Assembly: GCA_003649085.1 (NCBI GenBank) | Contig: QMQV01000016.1 | Span: forward strand, 1 to 22,358 | DNA: 22,358 nucleotides | From: Thermoproteota archaeon | GTDB taxonomy: Archaea; Thermoproteota; Methanomethylicia; Methanomethylicales; B66-G16 | Direction: 5' to 3' | Shown: piece by piece, positions 15,036 to 22,358 of the stretch | How positions within the stretch are numbered: position 1 is the stretch's first letter | How the letters are laid out: each line of letters opens with the position of its first letter | Notes under the pieces: generated by a model | Seen by the model: only the letters and a program-made list of their open reading frames with translations | The model's database searches: none | What the model was told of the DNA's origin: nothing | Made by a program: the position numbers and the translations under genes

Positions 15036-15581
15036 ATGAGCGAGGAAGTTGAATATTATTTAGCTAGTTGCCCAATGTGCGGAGTTAAGTCGCTTAAGGT
15101 AATTGAATGTGAGTATAAAGCCCCACTTATAGGCAAGCTCTTGACTATAACCTTTAAATGCGAAAACTGTGGCTATCGAGATACAAGTGTATATAATTTA
15201 GAGTTGCATGAACCTACTAAGATAATTTTCAGGGTTGAGAATGCCGAAGACTTAAATGCTAAGGTCATTAGGTCTCCTACAGCTAAGGTCAGCATACCTG
15301 AGCTTGGAGCTGAGATCAAACCTGGGCTTAGAGCAGAAAGTTTTGTGACGAACGTTGAAGGAGTTTTACAAAGGATTCTAGACATAGCTGAGCTTTTGTT
15401 AGGGTGGAGCGAGACCGAAGATGCTAGAAGAAGAGCAGAGGCAGCTATTGAAAGCATTAAGAAGGCTATGCAGGGGGAAATGGTGTTTCACTTAATTATA
15501 GAAGATCCCTATGGTAATAGTGCTATAATAGGTGATGAGAAGAAGCTCGTTGTTGAGAAAATAAGATTAACCAAACCATAG
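15036..15581 (+). CDS. Archaeal ZPR1 zinc-finger protein
   Basis: Single ZPR1 module (eukaryotic ZPR1 has two); in eukaryotes ZPR1 chaperones newly made eEF1A, and the archaeal role is not established. It has 181 residues. The zinc finger is Cys12-x2-Cys15 (SCPMCGVKSL) and Cys42-x2-Cys45 (KCENCGYRDT), 26 residues apart. The beta-rich ZPR1 core follows: NAEDLNAKVIRSPTAKVSIPELGAEIKPG in parts (VIRSPTAKVSIPELG) and SFVTNVEGVLQRI, both highly characteristic. A short helical stretch (about 128-150) and the terminal strand with IIEDPYGNSAI complete the domain. The gene is divergent from the transaldolase gene and its last 15 bases overlap the convergent flavoprotein gene. Confidence 0.93.
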   Translation: MSEEVEYYLASCPMCGVKSLKVIECEYKAPLIGKLLTITFKCENCGYRDTSVYNLELHEPTKIIFRVENAEDLNAKVIRSPTAKVSIPELGAEIKPGLRAESFVTNVEGVLQRILDIAELLLGWSETEDARRRAEAAIESIKKAMQGEMVFHLIIEDPYGNSAIIGDEKKLVVEKIRLTKP

Positions 15582-16571
15582 GCTTAGTAGCATCTTAGCG
15601 GTGAGCTTTAACTTGCTTAATTTACTAATTTCCGAGCCGTAGCGACCTTTTGGCATGTTTTTTATGAGCTTAAATGTGTTAAAGAACCTTGATCTAAGAA
15701 AGTCTTGATAAGCGAGCGTTAAAGGTCTATGGTACTTAAATTCGCTATCTGCTATGAGAAGCGATATGTAAGCGTCAACGTCCTCTATGTTTTCAGCCAA
15801 GAGCTTAGCTGATTTTAAAGCTGGAACTATCCCTTCATAGCTAAACACCTGTGTTGTACCAACAGCCTCGCCTACACCCACTATTACGGTTTCGTTCAAC
15901 CTTAAGATCTTGGGCTCAATTAAGCTTGGTGCTGAAGCTAAAATTGTTTTCTTACAACTGCAGTAGTCTTTCTTCCTAGGATGTCTACATTCGAGTTTCC
16001 TCAATAACTCGTATACATGCTCTTTCACTATAGCTCCAGCACCATAATGGTAACGGTCTTTAACTAGTGGCATAGCCCACGCGTAACCATATGGGCTTAG
16101 AGCAGCTGCTGCTTGCCCCTCCACAAGTGTAGGAACTTCTGACACGTATTGCACGCATGAGGCATAAAAGTAGATACCCTTTGGTGGGCCGAGTAGCGCT
16201 CTTTCAAAGCCTGTCGCGTCGACTATTAGGTCATACCCTTTTGGAGGAGATGTTACCTTCGTTACCTTAATTAATTTTGACTTTACTAAGTCGCTTAATA
16301 GCCTTGGCTTATTTATGGTTATCATGTTATGAAGCTTGTAGACCACGCCTTCGCTATCTGTTAGCGAAACGCGTGAAAGCAGATAATCATATGCGTTCAA
16401 GCCTACCTCAGATAACAGGTCCTTAAACTGTCTTTCAGGAACTGCCCAAGCACAGCCCATCCCTCTAATAGGCTTTGCATCGTATATGTCGACATGATGT
16501 CTCGTATTTTGCACTAAAAGAGCATATAGAAATGATCCCGCAACGCCCGCTCCTACTATAGCTATCTTCAA
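15567..16571 (-). CDS. Geranylgeranyl-reductase-like FAD-dependent oxidoreductase
   Basis: Flavoprotein of the GGR/PHBH superfamily; archaeal members saturate isoprenoid chains of membrane lipids or quinones, but the substrate here is inferred. It has 334 residues, somewhat shorter than classical GGRs (about 400). The FAD dinucleotide motif is IVGAGVAGS (Gly7, Gly9, Gly12) with acidic Asp28/Asp31 at the end of strand 2. Cys40 in GMGCAWAVPE lies where GGRs have a Cys near the flavin. The substrate-pocket motif P-Y-x-Y-x-W-x-x-P appears as SPYGYAWAMP (159-168). VGVGEAVGTTQVFSYEGI (231-248) is the second FAD motif, with Glu in place of Asp. A Cys-rich bit, Cys195 and CSC (204-206), sits in the middle. 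TTG at 16571 is the start; a TATA box lies about 35 bases upstream. Confidence 0.82.
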   Translation of the reverse strand: MKIAIVGAGVAGSFLYALLVQNTRHHVDIYDAKPIRGMGCAWAVPERQFKDLLSEVGLNAYDYLLSRVSLTDSEGVVYKLHNMITINKPRLLSDLVKSKLIKVTKVTSPPKGYDLIVDATGFERALLGPPKGIYFYASCVQYVSEVPTLVEGQAAAALSPYGYAWAMPLVKDRYHYGAGAIVKEHVYELLRKLECRHPRKKDYCSCKKTILASAPSLIEPKILRLNETVIVGVGEAVGTTQVFSYEGIVPALKSAKLLAENIEDVDAYISLLIADSEFKYHRPLTLAYQDFLRSRFFNTFKLIKNMPKGRYGSEISKLSKLKLTAKMLLSLWFG

Positions 16572-16601
16572 TTTAAGCCCATTTAGACGTAAGAGTAGGG
16601 G

Positions 16602-16613
16602 ATTGTATAAAAA
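16602..16613 (-). promoter_or_regulatory. TATA box of the flavoprotein gene
   Basis: CTTTTTATACAA on the minus strand is centred about 36 bases before the TTG start, predicting a leader of roughly 10 bases. It starts two bases past the zinc-ribbon stop codon (16615-16617), so the flavoprotein has its own promoter. The similar element before the zinc-ribbon gene has the same TTTATACAA core. Confidence 0.55.
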
Positions 16614-16614
16614 G

Positions 16615-16746
16615 CTATGTTAACTTTTTGACGTTTTTTGACCCGCAGTATGGGCATGTTATTTCTTTAGAAGCTTCCTTAACGCTGAAGTATCCTCCAA
16701 GTCCTTTACGGTTACAATCTTTACAAACGTAGCGTTGTCTAGCCAA
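16615..16746 (-). CDS. 43-residue zinc-ribbon protein
   Basis: A small gene missed by length cut-offs. Read on the minus strand from TTG 16746 it encodes MARQRYVCKDCNRKGLGGYF, then SVKEASKEITCPYCGSKNVK and KLT. Two Cys pairs, C-x2-C at residues 8/11 and C-P-Y-C-G at 31/34, make a complete zinc ribbon with 19 residues between knuckles. The protein is basic (many Lys/Arg) and fits a ribosome-, RNA- or DNA-associated role, but no specific family is recognised. Support for real expression: GAGGGG 8 bases before the TTG, a TATA box further upstream, and a stop immediately before the next gene's promoter. It lies between the pilin-like gene and the flavoprotein gene on the same strand. Confidence 0.78.
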   Translation of the reverse strand: MARQRYVCKDCNRKGLGGYFSVKEASKEITCPYCGSKNVKKLT

Positions 16747-16754
16747 AGTGAAAA

Positions 16755-16813
16755 CCCCTCAGTTGTAATTTTCATCATTTTTCAGCACGTGCAATTAACT
16801 TCATCGGCTGAGG
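16755..16813 (-). ncRNA. Structured leader or C/D-like RNA in front of the zinc-ribbon gene
   Basis: On the minus strand CCTCAG (16813-16808) and CTGAGG (16762-16757) form a perfect 6-bp inverted repeat enclosing 45 bases. Between and within the arms are CGATGA, CTGA, a perfect C'-type ATGATGA and a final CTGA, in the order C, D', C', D. The spacers (15 and 9 bases) do not fit the 12-base archaeal norm and no rRNA target was recognised. The 3' arm overlaps the Shine-Dalgarno (GAGGGG) of the zinc-ribbon gene, so pairing would hide it. The upstream TATA box predicts transcription starting at about the first arm. Confidence 0.35.
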
Positions 16814-16830
16814 AGAATAAAGGAGGCTTT

Positions 16831-16842
16831 TGTATAAAAGCT
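16831..16842 (-). promoter_or_regulatory. TATA box of the zinc-ribbon gene
   Basis: GCTTTTATACAA on the minus strand is centred near 16835. A 25-30 base spacing places the transcription start at about 16806-16811, some 60 bases before the TTG. The site is partly palindromic (CTTTTGTATAAAAG). Confidence 0.5.
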
Positions 16843-16847
16843 TGACT

Positions 16848-18626
16848 TTAATGCTGTGGATATTCTCCAAAGTGCTTAAATTCTAACTCAAAGCGCTCGC
16901 AATAGCGGTAGTCTGAATAGCTTGTTAGCTCCTCTTGCATTGTCATCGCTGAACCATTCCAAGCTGTTACCACTAAGTCGCGGCCATCATCGATCGTCGC
17001 TATCATTATCGTCACGTTTTCAATAGCATAATTTCTCTTGACTTGTACCCACTGCTGATCCGTTGTTAGCCCTGGATACCTCTTTATGGGACCCCAACTC
17101 GATCCACCCCATACACGATATGTTAATGCATCAACGTTGCGATCACCCCATACTAATAATCCTCCTTTACCATCCGGTTCCCAGTCAAAGTCAGCACATC
17201 TGTAACCATAGCCCTCTATATACGAATCATGCTCTGCCGGTGGGCTCCAAGAATCACCATCCCACAACATGGTGTTTAAGTCGTATCTGTTATCAATACA
17301 TGTTAACATTATCTCATTTGAGGCTGGGTTAGGCTTTAATGTAATCCATTGTGGAGTACCACCTATATTTCTCCTAGGTCCAGGCGTAGACCATCCCTCT
17401 GTACTACTGTAAGTACATGAATATATCCAGTTACGGTAGGTGTAAGGGTAGTATTGCCCCCAAACGAAGAGCGCTTCTCCAGAAAGAGATTCATAAGCTA
17501 CGGCTACGCATTCTTTACCATATGCTGAAACACGATATCTTGACAGCTTTTTAACACTCCATGAGCTGCCATCCCATATAGCTGCAAACACCCCGTAGTT
17601 GTACCACCATGTACGATAGCGAGCATAACATATTAACGCTACCTCATTAGACTTAGGATTTGAAGCTAGGGATATGAAAAATATTCTCGTGTACCGAGGT
17701 CTCGTCTTTCCGGGTATGAGGTCTAAAGGATAATCAGTCGACCATTTTGATCCATCCCAAATCCTGTACCTGAGCTCGTAATCTGTGGTGTAAGACCAAC
17801 TGGGGTTGTATTTCCAATAAACTAGTATGGCTCTTCCAGACTTTGACTCATAAGCGATATCAAAAGCCCTATACCTGTAACCGATGTAGATGTCGTAGGG
17901 TACTGGGTATTGAGCCCAATTCGTACCATTCCAAACGTAGATATCTAACCTTCTGTCACTCGATGCGGTTACGACGATTACCTCATGAGCGCGCGTGCTT
18001 ATTGGACATGTGGCTACTCTAACACAATATACTGTGCCTCCAGAATTTGGAAGTTTAACTTCTCCAATCCAATGTGATCCATTAAATTCATTAAATCTAG
18101 GACACCTATAGTCTATTGAACAGTAATAGGCTATAACAGCGTGATGTACCTTTTTGGGCGGGGGTAATGCAGTTAGTGTAGAGAACGTTGTTGTTACAGC
18201 TCCCTGAGGCGTGACAACTTTAAGAATATAATTCTTGGACAGCTCGAGTTCCACGTTGGATAACTCAAGTTCCCTAAGCTCACCAGCCTCTATAACACCC
18301 TGATTTTCAGGTATTTCATAAGCTGACAGCAGCTCTCCACGCATATCGTATATGTATAGGCTATCTACACATGTGTCGATTCCGCCTGCATTTAAAACGA
18401 AAAGCCTAAGTTTCTCCTCATAGGGAGAGTATGCGGCTTCAACGATTTTAAGGTTTATCATAAGTTTTTGCGAGGTCGTTTCTTCAGGAAGGGGGTATGT
18501 CGTAACCCAAGTGTATACCATAAGCGAAGCAGATACCGCTACGAGGGTTAACGTTATTACAGCTATTACGGGGGCTACCGCCTCAGCGTTATTTATACGC
18601 CTATTCGATACTAATAGTATGTTCAT
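16848..18626 (-). CDS. Pilin-like surface protein with WDG-repeat beta-propeller (paralogue A)
   Basis: 592 residues. Residues 1-15 are a short basic leader (Arg9, Arg10). Residues 16-41 (AVAPVIAVITLTLVAVSASL...YTWV) match the archaeal type IV pilin N-terminal segment, so it is probably exported and either membrane-anchored or processed by a class III signal peptidase. About 50-160 is a beta-rich domain, then a Pro-rich hinge (LPPPKK). From about 170 to the end there are eight spaced copies of a W-D/N-G-x-x-W-S motif, for example WNGTNWAQ, WDGSKWST, WDGSSWSV, WDGDSWSP and WGGSSWGP, each preceded by strands such as NPKSNEVALICYARY. This spacing suggests a 7-8 bladed beta-propeller. Several repeats contain Asn-Gly-Ser/Thr sequons. 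The function is unknown; adhesion or binding of extracellular polymers is a guess. It lies 80 bases downstream of its paralogue. Confidence 0.8.
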   Translation of the reverse strand: MNILLVSNRRINNAEAVAPVIAVITLTLVAVSASLMVYTWVTTYPLPEETTSQKLMINLKIVEAAYSPYEEKLRLFVLNAGGIDTCVDSLYIYDMRGELLSAYEIPENQGVIEAGELRELELSNVELELSKNYILKVVTPQGAVTTTFSTLTALPPPKKVHHAVIAYYCSIDYRCPRFNEFNGSHWIGEVKLPNSGGTVYCVRVATCPISTRAHEVIVVTASSDRRLDIYVWNGTNWAQYPVPYDIYIGYRYRAFDIAYESKSGRAILVYWKYNPSWSYTTDYELRYRIWDGSKWSTDYPLDLIPGKTRPRYTRIFFISLASNPKSNEVALICYARYRTWWYNYGVFAAIWDGSSWSVKKLSRYRVSAYGKECVAVAYESLSGEALFVWGQYYPYTYRNWIYSCTYSSTEGWSTPGPRRNIGGTPQWITLKPNPASNEIMLTCIDNRYDLNTMLWDGDSWSPPAEHDSYIEGYGYRCADFDWEPDGKGGLLVWGDRNVDALTYRVWGGSSWGPIKRYPGLTTDQQWVQVKRNYAIENVTIMIATIDDGRDLVVTAWNGSAMTMQEELTSYSDYRYCERFELEFKHFGEYPQH

Positions 18627-18706
18627 AACGTTTCTCAGGGTTTTTCAAAGTGTTAACGAGTTATTAACTTACCTATTAAGAAACGGCTGTTTGGCAGGTT
18701 CCTTAT

Positions 18707-20482
18707 TTACTCAGGGGATAACCTGAAGCGAAAGTCATATGGCAGGTATACTGCTCGCGAGTCGCCAAAGAGAACATCTGTTATTAAGCCCTCATCAACT
18801 GGATACACCCCCGTTTCATTCCACTTAAAGGTCGTTAGCAACTTGGGGTCGTCTTTTTCAAAGCCTTCCATGTTAACCATTAGGGATAAGACCTCTTCAT
18901 AAGAGCCAGGGTTTCTCTCTAAGTGCATCCATAGCTGCACTTCGTGGAAGGTTTTAACTTCTTCAGGTGATGACCATTTCTTCCCATCCCATATGCTATA
19001 TAGGAAGCCTGCGGATTTTACATCTCCCCACACTGCTATTCCGCGGTCTCCACGTGGGTTCCAGCTGAAATCTGCACATTTAAAGCAGAGAGTATCAAGT
19101 TCGATGCGATCATTTACGAATAGGGGTTCGCTTAGCTCCTTACCATCCCATATCGTATATGCTAATGTTCGATGACCCCCCATTAGCAAGGTCATTATAT
19201 TATCATTCTCAGGGTTAGGATACGTGGAAACCCAGAACACGAAGTCTGGTGGTCTCACATGGTCGATTTTTATCCAATCTACTCCATCCCAGACCACACC
19301 TGTTAAAATGCGCCTTTCGGAGTCCTTACAAATGATAACAGCCCGATTATACTTTGATTCGTAGGAAACTGAGATGGCTTTGGATACTACATCTATTGCA
19401 TTTGGAAAAACTTCGCTGACTTTAACGCCCCTATCAATACCTATTGGCGTATCGTATATCCATTCCTTACCATTCCATAAGTATCCATGAGCTATTAAGT
19501 CTCTATCAAATTGCATCTCGAAGACCAATGAGATTTCATTTGAAAGCTTATTTGATTCGAGCTGTACATGGTGATAAGCATGTGGGGCTTTCTCAACTTT
19601 TAGAATTTCCCCCTCTACCCATTTCTCCCCATTCCATATGCTGTACTTCAACATTATATCTCGAGTATTAGGAGAAAATGGGTAGACTAAAAGTGCGCGT
19701 CCAGTGGAATATTCGTAGGCTATGTCCATGGATGCTCTGCCAATCTTATCTTCATATGCAAGATAGAAACTATCGACTTCATATTTACTCCAGCCAATAC
19801 CATCCCATATTAGGCTCTCAACTCTGTATAGACGTGGATCAATAAATGTTTGATATAATACGACGATTATTGTCTCGTAAGGTCTCGATGCGTTCGGGCT
19901 TGTTACTACAGCTATATTACGTATTATGCCTCTGAAGCGCTCACTATGCACATTTAACCACATACTACCATTAAATTCGTCGACGATAACCTGATCTTTT
20001 ACAACATAAGCTACTATGGAGTGGTAGTGTTTAATTGGAGGCGGTGTTGTTTGAATGAAAGTGGTTGTCGTCGACGAAACCCCTTCTTGTGAAACTATTT
20101 TAATAGTATAAGGGTACGCTAGGGATAGCGCGATGTTATTTATCTTTAGAAGCTTTAACTCGCCTGGTTCTAATTCTACGGTGGGTTCTAATGTTATGTA
20201 CTCTGTTAATTTACCTTTGTAGTTGAAAATGTACACGCTATCTAAGCTTAAGCTGTAGCCGCCTGTATTTATCACATGAATTAGTAGCTGTTCTTTACTA
20301 GGGTTATAAGACACATCAGCAATCTTAAAGGTACTTATAAGCTTCTTAGATACCGTTTGTTCAGGTAGCGGATTTGACATAATCCAAGTATATATCATTA
20401 GTGATGCAGAGACAGCTACCAAAATTAACATCATGGCGGCGATGACTGGTACTACGGCTTTTGAGCTTAGCATACTAGTCAT
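18707..20482 (-). CDS. Pilin-like surface protein with WDG-repeat beta-propeller (paralogue B)
   Basis: 591 residues, the upstream partner of paralogue A. After a very short leader (MTSMLSSK) comes the pilin-type segment AVVPVIAAMMLILVAVSASL and YTWIMSNPLPE. A beta-rich domain (about 48-145, ending TTTTFIQTTPPP) leads to a propeller-like region with WDGIGWSK, WNGEKWVE, WNGKEWIY, WDGVDWIK, WDGKELSE and WDGKKWSS, spaced about 45-70 residues apart; NGSMWLN and WNETGVY bring the count to eight. Paralogue B is less Tyr-rich and more acidic than A. There is no catalytic motif. The two genes probably form one transcript from the 98-base divergent region shared with trpB2; ATG 20482 or the internal ATG at residue 4 could be the start. 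Confidence 0.8.
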   Translation of the reverse strand: MTSMLSSKAVVPVIAAMMLILVAVSASLMIYTWIMSNPLPEQTVSKKLISTFKIADVSYNPSKEQLLIHVINTGGYSLSLDSVYIFNYKGKLTEYITLEPTVELEPGELKLLKINNIALSLAYPYTIKIVSQEGVSSTTTTFIQTTPPPIKHYHSIVAYVVKDQVIVDEFNGSMWLNVHSERFRGIIRNIAVVTSPNASRPYETIIVVLYQTFIDPRLYRVESLIWDGIGWSKYEVDSFYLAYEDKIGRASMDIAYEYSTGRALLVYPFSPNTRDIMLKYSIWNGEKWVEGEILKVEKAPHAYHHVQLESNKLSNEISLVFEMQFDRDLIAHGYLWNGKEWIYDTPIGIDRGVKVSEVFPNAIDVVSKAISVSYESKYNRAVIICKDSERRILTGVVWDGVDWIKIDHVRPPDFVFWVSTYPNPENDNIMTLLMGGHRTLAYTIWDGKELSEPLFVNDRIELDTLCFKCADFSWNPRGDRGIAVWGDVKSAGFLYSIWDGKKWSSPEEVKTFHEVQLWMHLERNPGSYEEVLSLMVNMEGFEKDDPKLLTTFKWNETGVYPVDEGLITDVLFGDSRAVYLPYDFRFRLSPE

Positions 20483-20530
20483 ATCTTTGATCTAATTGCA
20501 TTTTAAGGTTTTTAATGTACATTTTTGCAC

Positions 20531-20548
20531 ATAAAGGTATATATATTT
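20531..20548 (+). promoter_or_regulatory. TATA box of the trpB2 gene
   Basis: AAAGGTATATATATTT has its TATA core at 20538-20546. The predicted transcription start is about 20565-20572, only some 10 bases before the ATG at 20581. No Shine-Dalgarno is visible there, consistent with leaderless or near-leaderless translation. Confidence 0.55.
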
Positions 20549-20580
20549 GCTTTTTAGCTTTTTTGTGTGCGTGATTGCAT

Positions 20581-21960
20581 ATGCCGATATTCCTTAGCCC
20601 CGACGAGATACCCAAGTACTGGTATAATATCTTGCCTGACTTACCTAAACCACTGCCTCCGCCAATAGACCCGTCCACCAAGGAGCCTGTAAAACCTGAG
20701 GTTTTGATGCGCATCTTCGCTAAGGAGCTTATTAGACAGGAGATGAATCAGGAGCGTTGGATACCTATACCTGATGAGGTTAGAGACGTCTACTCTATTT
20801 GGAGACCTACGCCGCTTTGTAGAGCTTATAGGCTTGAGAGGATGCTGAAGACACCTGCTAGAATTTACTACAAGTTTGAAAGCGTTAGCCCGCCTGGGAG
20901 CCATAAGCCTAACACTGCAGTTGCACAAGCTTACTATAACGTAAAGGAAGGCGTGGAGAGGTTAACGACGGAAACTGGGGCTGGTCAATGGGGTTCAGCT
21001 CTCGCTTTTGCAGGAGCTATGATGGATATTGACGTGACGATATATATGGTGAAAGTTAGCTACGAACAAAAGCCCTTTAGGAGAACTTTGATGCATCTTT
21101 GGGGAGCTGATGTCGTGCCAAGTCCGAGTGCTCGCACTGAGTTCGGTAGAAACGTCTTAGCTAAGGATCCGAGCAATCCAGGCAGTTTAGGTATAGCTAT
21201 TAGTGAAGCTATAGAAGACGCAGTTACTCACGAAAATACTAAGTATACTTTAGGCAGTGTTTTAAACCACGTTCTCCTACATCAAACAGTTATTGGGTTA
21301 GAGGCTAAGAAGCAGTTTGAAATCGTAGACGACTATCCAGACTTAGTTGTGGGGTGTATTGGTGGGGGTAGCAGTTTTTCGGGGCTTTATTGGCCATTTT
21401 ATTACGATAAGGTATCAGGCAAAGCGCCTAAGGATGTACAGTTTCTGGCTGTTGAACCTACGGCTGCGCCGAGCATAACGAAGGGCGCATACATGTATGA
21501 TCACGGCGATACGGCTAGATTAACCCCCTTAATTAAGATGCACACTTTAGGTCATGAGTTTGTACCTCCTCCAATACACGCGGGAGGGCTTAGATATCAT
21601 GGTAAGGCTCCTACGCTGTGTTTATTAGCCAATGAGGGGGTGGTTAAGGTAAGGGCGTATAACCAAGTGGAGGTTTTTGATGCCGCATCAACGTTTATTA
21701 AGGCGGAAGGCCACGTCCCAGCGCCTGAGCCTGCGCATGCTATTAAAGCTGTCATAGATGAAGCCCTCCGTTGTAAGCGGACTGGCGAAGCTAAGACAAT
21801 ATTGTTCTTAATGTGTGGACATGGGCACTTTGACATGAAAGCCTATGACGATTACTTAGAGGGTAAGCTGCTTCCATATGAGTATCCTGAAGAAGAGGTT
21901 AAGAAAGCTCAGCATAAGATTAAGGAGCTCTACCCATGGATAGATCAGTTGCCTTGGTGA
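20581..21960 (+). CDS. trpB2: Tryptophan synthase beta chain, TrpB2 type
   Basis: PLP enzyme joining indole and serine to make tryptophan; the TrpB2 group often acts without TrpA and may salvage indole or use O-phosphoserine. It has 459 residues, longer than TrpB1 (about 400), with the TrpB2 N-terminal extension ([16 protein letters not shown]). Visible are [16 protein letters not shown] with the Schiff-base Lys, the catalytic Glu in [14 protein letters not shown], the PLP-phosphate loop [20 protein letters not shown] and [14 protein letters not shown] 20581 is preferred over TTG 20575, which starts right after an in-frame stop and would add only Met-His. No trpA is in the window. Another gene follows 6 bases after its stop, probably cotranscribed. 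Confidence 0.93.
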   Translation: MPIFLSPDEIPKYWYNILPDLPKPLPPPIDPSTKEPVKPEVLMRIFAKELIRQEMNQERWIPIPDEVRDVYSIWRPTPLCRAYRLERMLKTPARIYYKFESVSPPGSHKPNTAVAQAYYNVKEGVERLTTETGAGQWGSALAFAGAMMDIDVTIYMVKVSYEQKPFRRTLMHLWGADVVPSPSARTEFGRNVLAKDPSNPGSLGIAISEAIEDAVTHENTKYTLGSVLNHVLLHQTVIGLEAKKQFEIVDDYPDLVVGCIGGGSSFSGLYWPFYYDKVSGKAPKDVQFLAVEPTAAPSITKGAYMYDHGDTARLTPLIKMHTLGHEFVPPPIHAGGLRYHGKAPTLCLLANEGVVKVRAYNQVEVFDAASTFIKAEGHVPAPEPAHAIKAVIDEALRCKRTGEAKTILFLMCGHGHFDMKAYDDYLEGKLLPYEYPEEEVKKAQHKIKELYPWIDQLPW

Positions 21961-21966
21961 GGAAGT

Positions 21967-22358
21967 GTGCATGTGGAGGATGTTTTAGGAGCTTTAAAGG
22001 CGTTAGGGGTTAGCTATGGCTATGATAGTTACGTTAAATGGCGTAGGACATTAAAGGTGGGGCTTATTGTAATCCCTATAGCGGGAATGGGGGGTGCCGT
22101 GGGGCTCAAGGGGACGGATGGCGAGGCTTACAAGAATGCTCTAATTAGGGGAGCTAAGCCTATTGCTCCTCGAAAAGCTTATTCTTTCTTAAGCTTAGTT
22201 AAGCCGATATCCAAGGCTATTGAACTTTTATCTTTTTCTGGGCTTATGGGAGAAGTTGAAGCAAAGCAAGCTGGGTTATATGTCAACGTACTTAAGAACG
22301 TTTCAGAGGAAACTACAGCTGAAGATACAAAAGAAGCTGCTTCTCTTATGATTGATGA
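21967..22358 (+). CDS. Unrecognised protein, 3' end outside window
   Basis: A frame open for 130 codons to the end of the window. GTG at 21967 lies 6 bases after GGTGA, which overlaps the end of trpB2 (GGTGAGG), so translation is probably coupled to it; GTG at 21973 is the alternative. The protein begins VHVEDVLGALKALGVSYGYD, then a mildly hydrophobic stretch with GLIVIPIAGMGGAVGLKGTDG, and an amphipathic helical part (LIRGAKPIAPRK, then LSLVKPISKAIELLSFSGLM) ending in an acidic, Thr-rich stretch. I do not recognise a family. The absence of stops, codon use like its neighbours, and spacing support a real gene. A role linked to tryptophan or indole metabolism is only suggested by position. Confidence 0.7.
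   Translation, partial: MHVEDVLGALKALGVSYGYDSYVKWRRTLKVGLIVIPIAGMGGAVGLKGTDGEAYKNALIRGAKPIAPRKAYSFLSLVKPISKAIELLSFSGLMGEVEAKQAGLYVNVLKNVSEETTAEDTKEAASLMID

Larger units (their letters stand above)
16848..20482 (-). repeat. Tandem duplication of the pilin-propeller gene
   Basis: The two genes are of equal length (592 and 591 residues), same domain order and same strand. Their N-termini share APVIA or VPVIA, LVAVSASLM, YTW and PLPE blocks, and the shared pattern continues through the hinge and the W-D/N-G repeats. Divergence is considerable at the protein level, so the duplication is old. Confidence 0.75.

Noticed and set aside
1..22358. CRISPR arrays, IS elements, tRNA or rRNA genes
   Set aside because: No regularly spaced direct repeats, transposase motifs, terminal inverted repeats or cloverleaf signatures were seen in any gap.

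Overview
The window is a compact stretch of an archaeal genome, probably a thermophilic member of the TACK group (Thermoproteota/Nitrososphaeria/Bathyarchaeia side). Support for this is a C/D box guide RNA, TATA-type promoters with very short or absent leaders, frequent TTG and GTG starts with GGTG-type Shine-Dalgarno sequences, an archaeal ZPR1 protein, a TrpB2-type tryptophan synthase beta chain, a small TalC-type transaldolase, a geranylgeranyl-reductase-like flavoprotein and archaeal type IV pilin N-termini. There is no phage, IS element, CRISPR array or tRNA gene; most genes look like core or semi-core metabolism.

Layout. (1) 1-958: the 3' part of a SufB/SufD Fe-S assembly gene, convergent with (2) 966-4623 (minus), a three-gene biotin-dependent acyl-CoA carboxylase operon (biotin carboxylase, biotin carrier, carboxyltransferase). 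The biotin carboxylase carries an unusual C-terminal tail. (3) 4857-4930 (plus): a previously hidden C/D box sRNA. Its two 12-nt guides fit, under the N+5 rule, 16S C1402 in the decoding centre and 23S C2590 next to the peptidyl transferase centre (E. coli numbering). (4) 4933-9704 (minus): a BMP-family ABC importer operon (binding protein, double ATPase, two permeases), probably for nucleosides. (5) 9878-11675: a class I/II aminotransferase, then a ModE-like regulator (HTH plus Mop/TOBE) broken by four single-base frameshifts. (6) 11691-14929: an ASCH-HTH protein, a class V aminotransferase, and an overlapping HAD phosphatase/transaldolase pair. (7) 15036-16571: a ZPR1 zinc-finger protein convergent and overlapping with a GGR-like flavoprotein. 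(8) 16615-16813 (minus): an unannotated 43-residue zinc-ribbon gene with its own TATA box and a structured leader. (9) 16848-20482 (minus): two tandem paralogous surface proteins, each a type IV pilin-like N-terminus fused to a large WDG-repeat, beta-propeller-like domain. (10) 20581-22358: TrpB2 followed closely by an unrecognised gene that runs off the end.

The most notable items are the dual-guide sRNA linking both ribosomal active centres, the pilin-propeller pair, the local cluster of frameshifts in the ModE gene, the tailed biotin carboxylase, and the zinc-ribbon gene with a leader whose stem covers its ribosome binding site. All rRNA matches and family assignments are from memory and were not searched.
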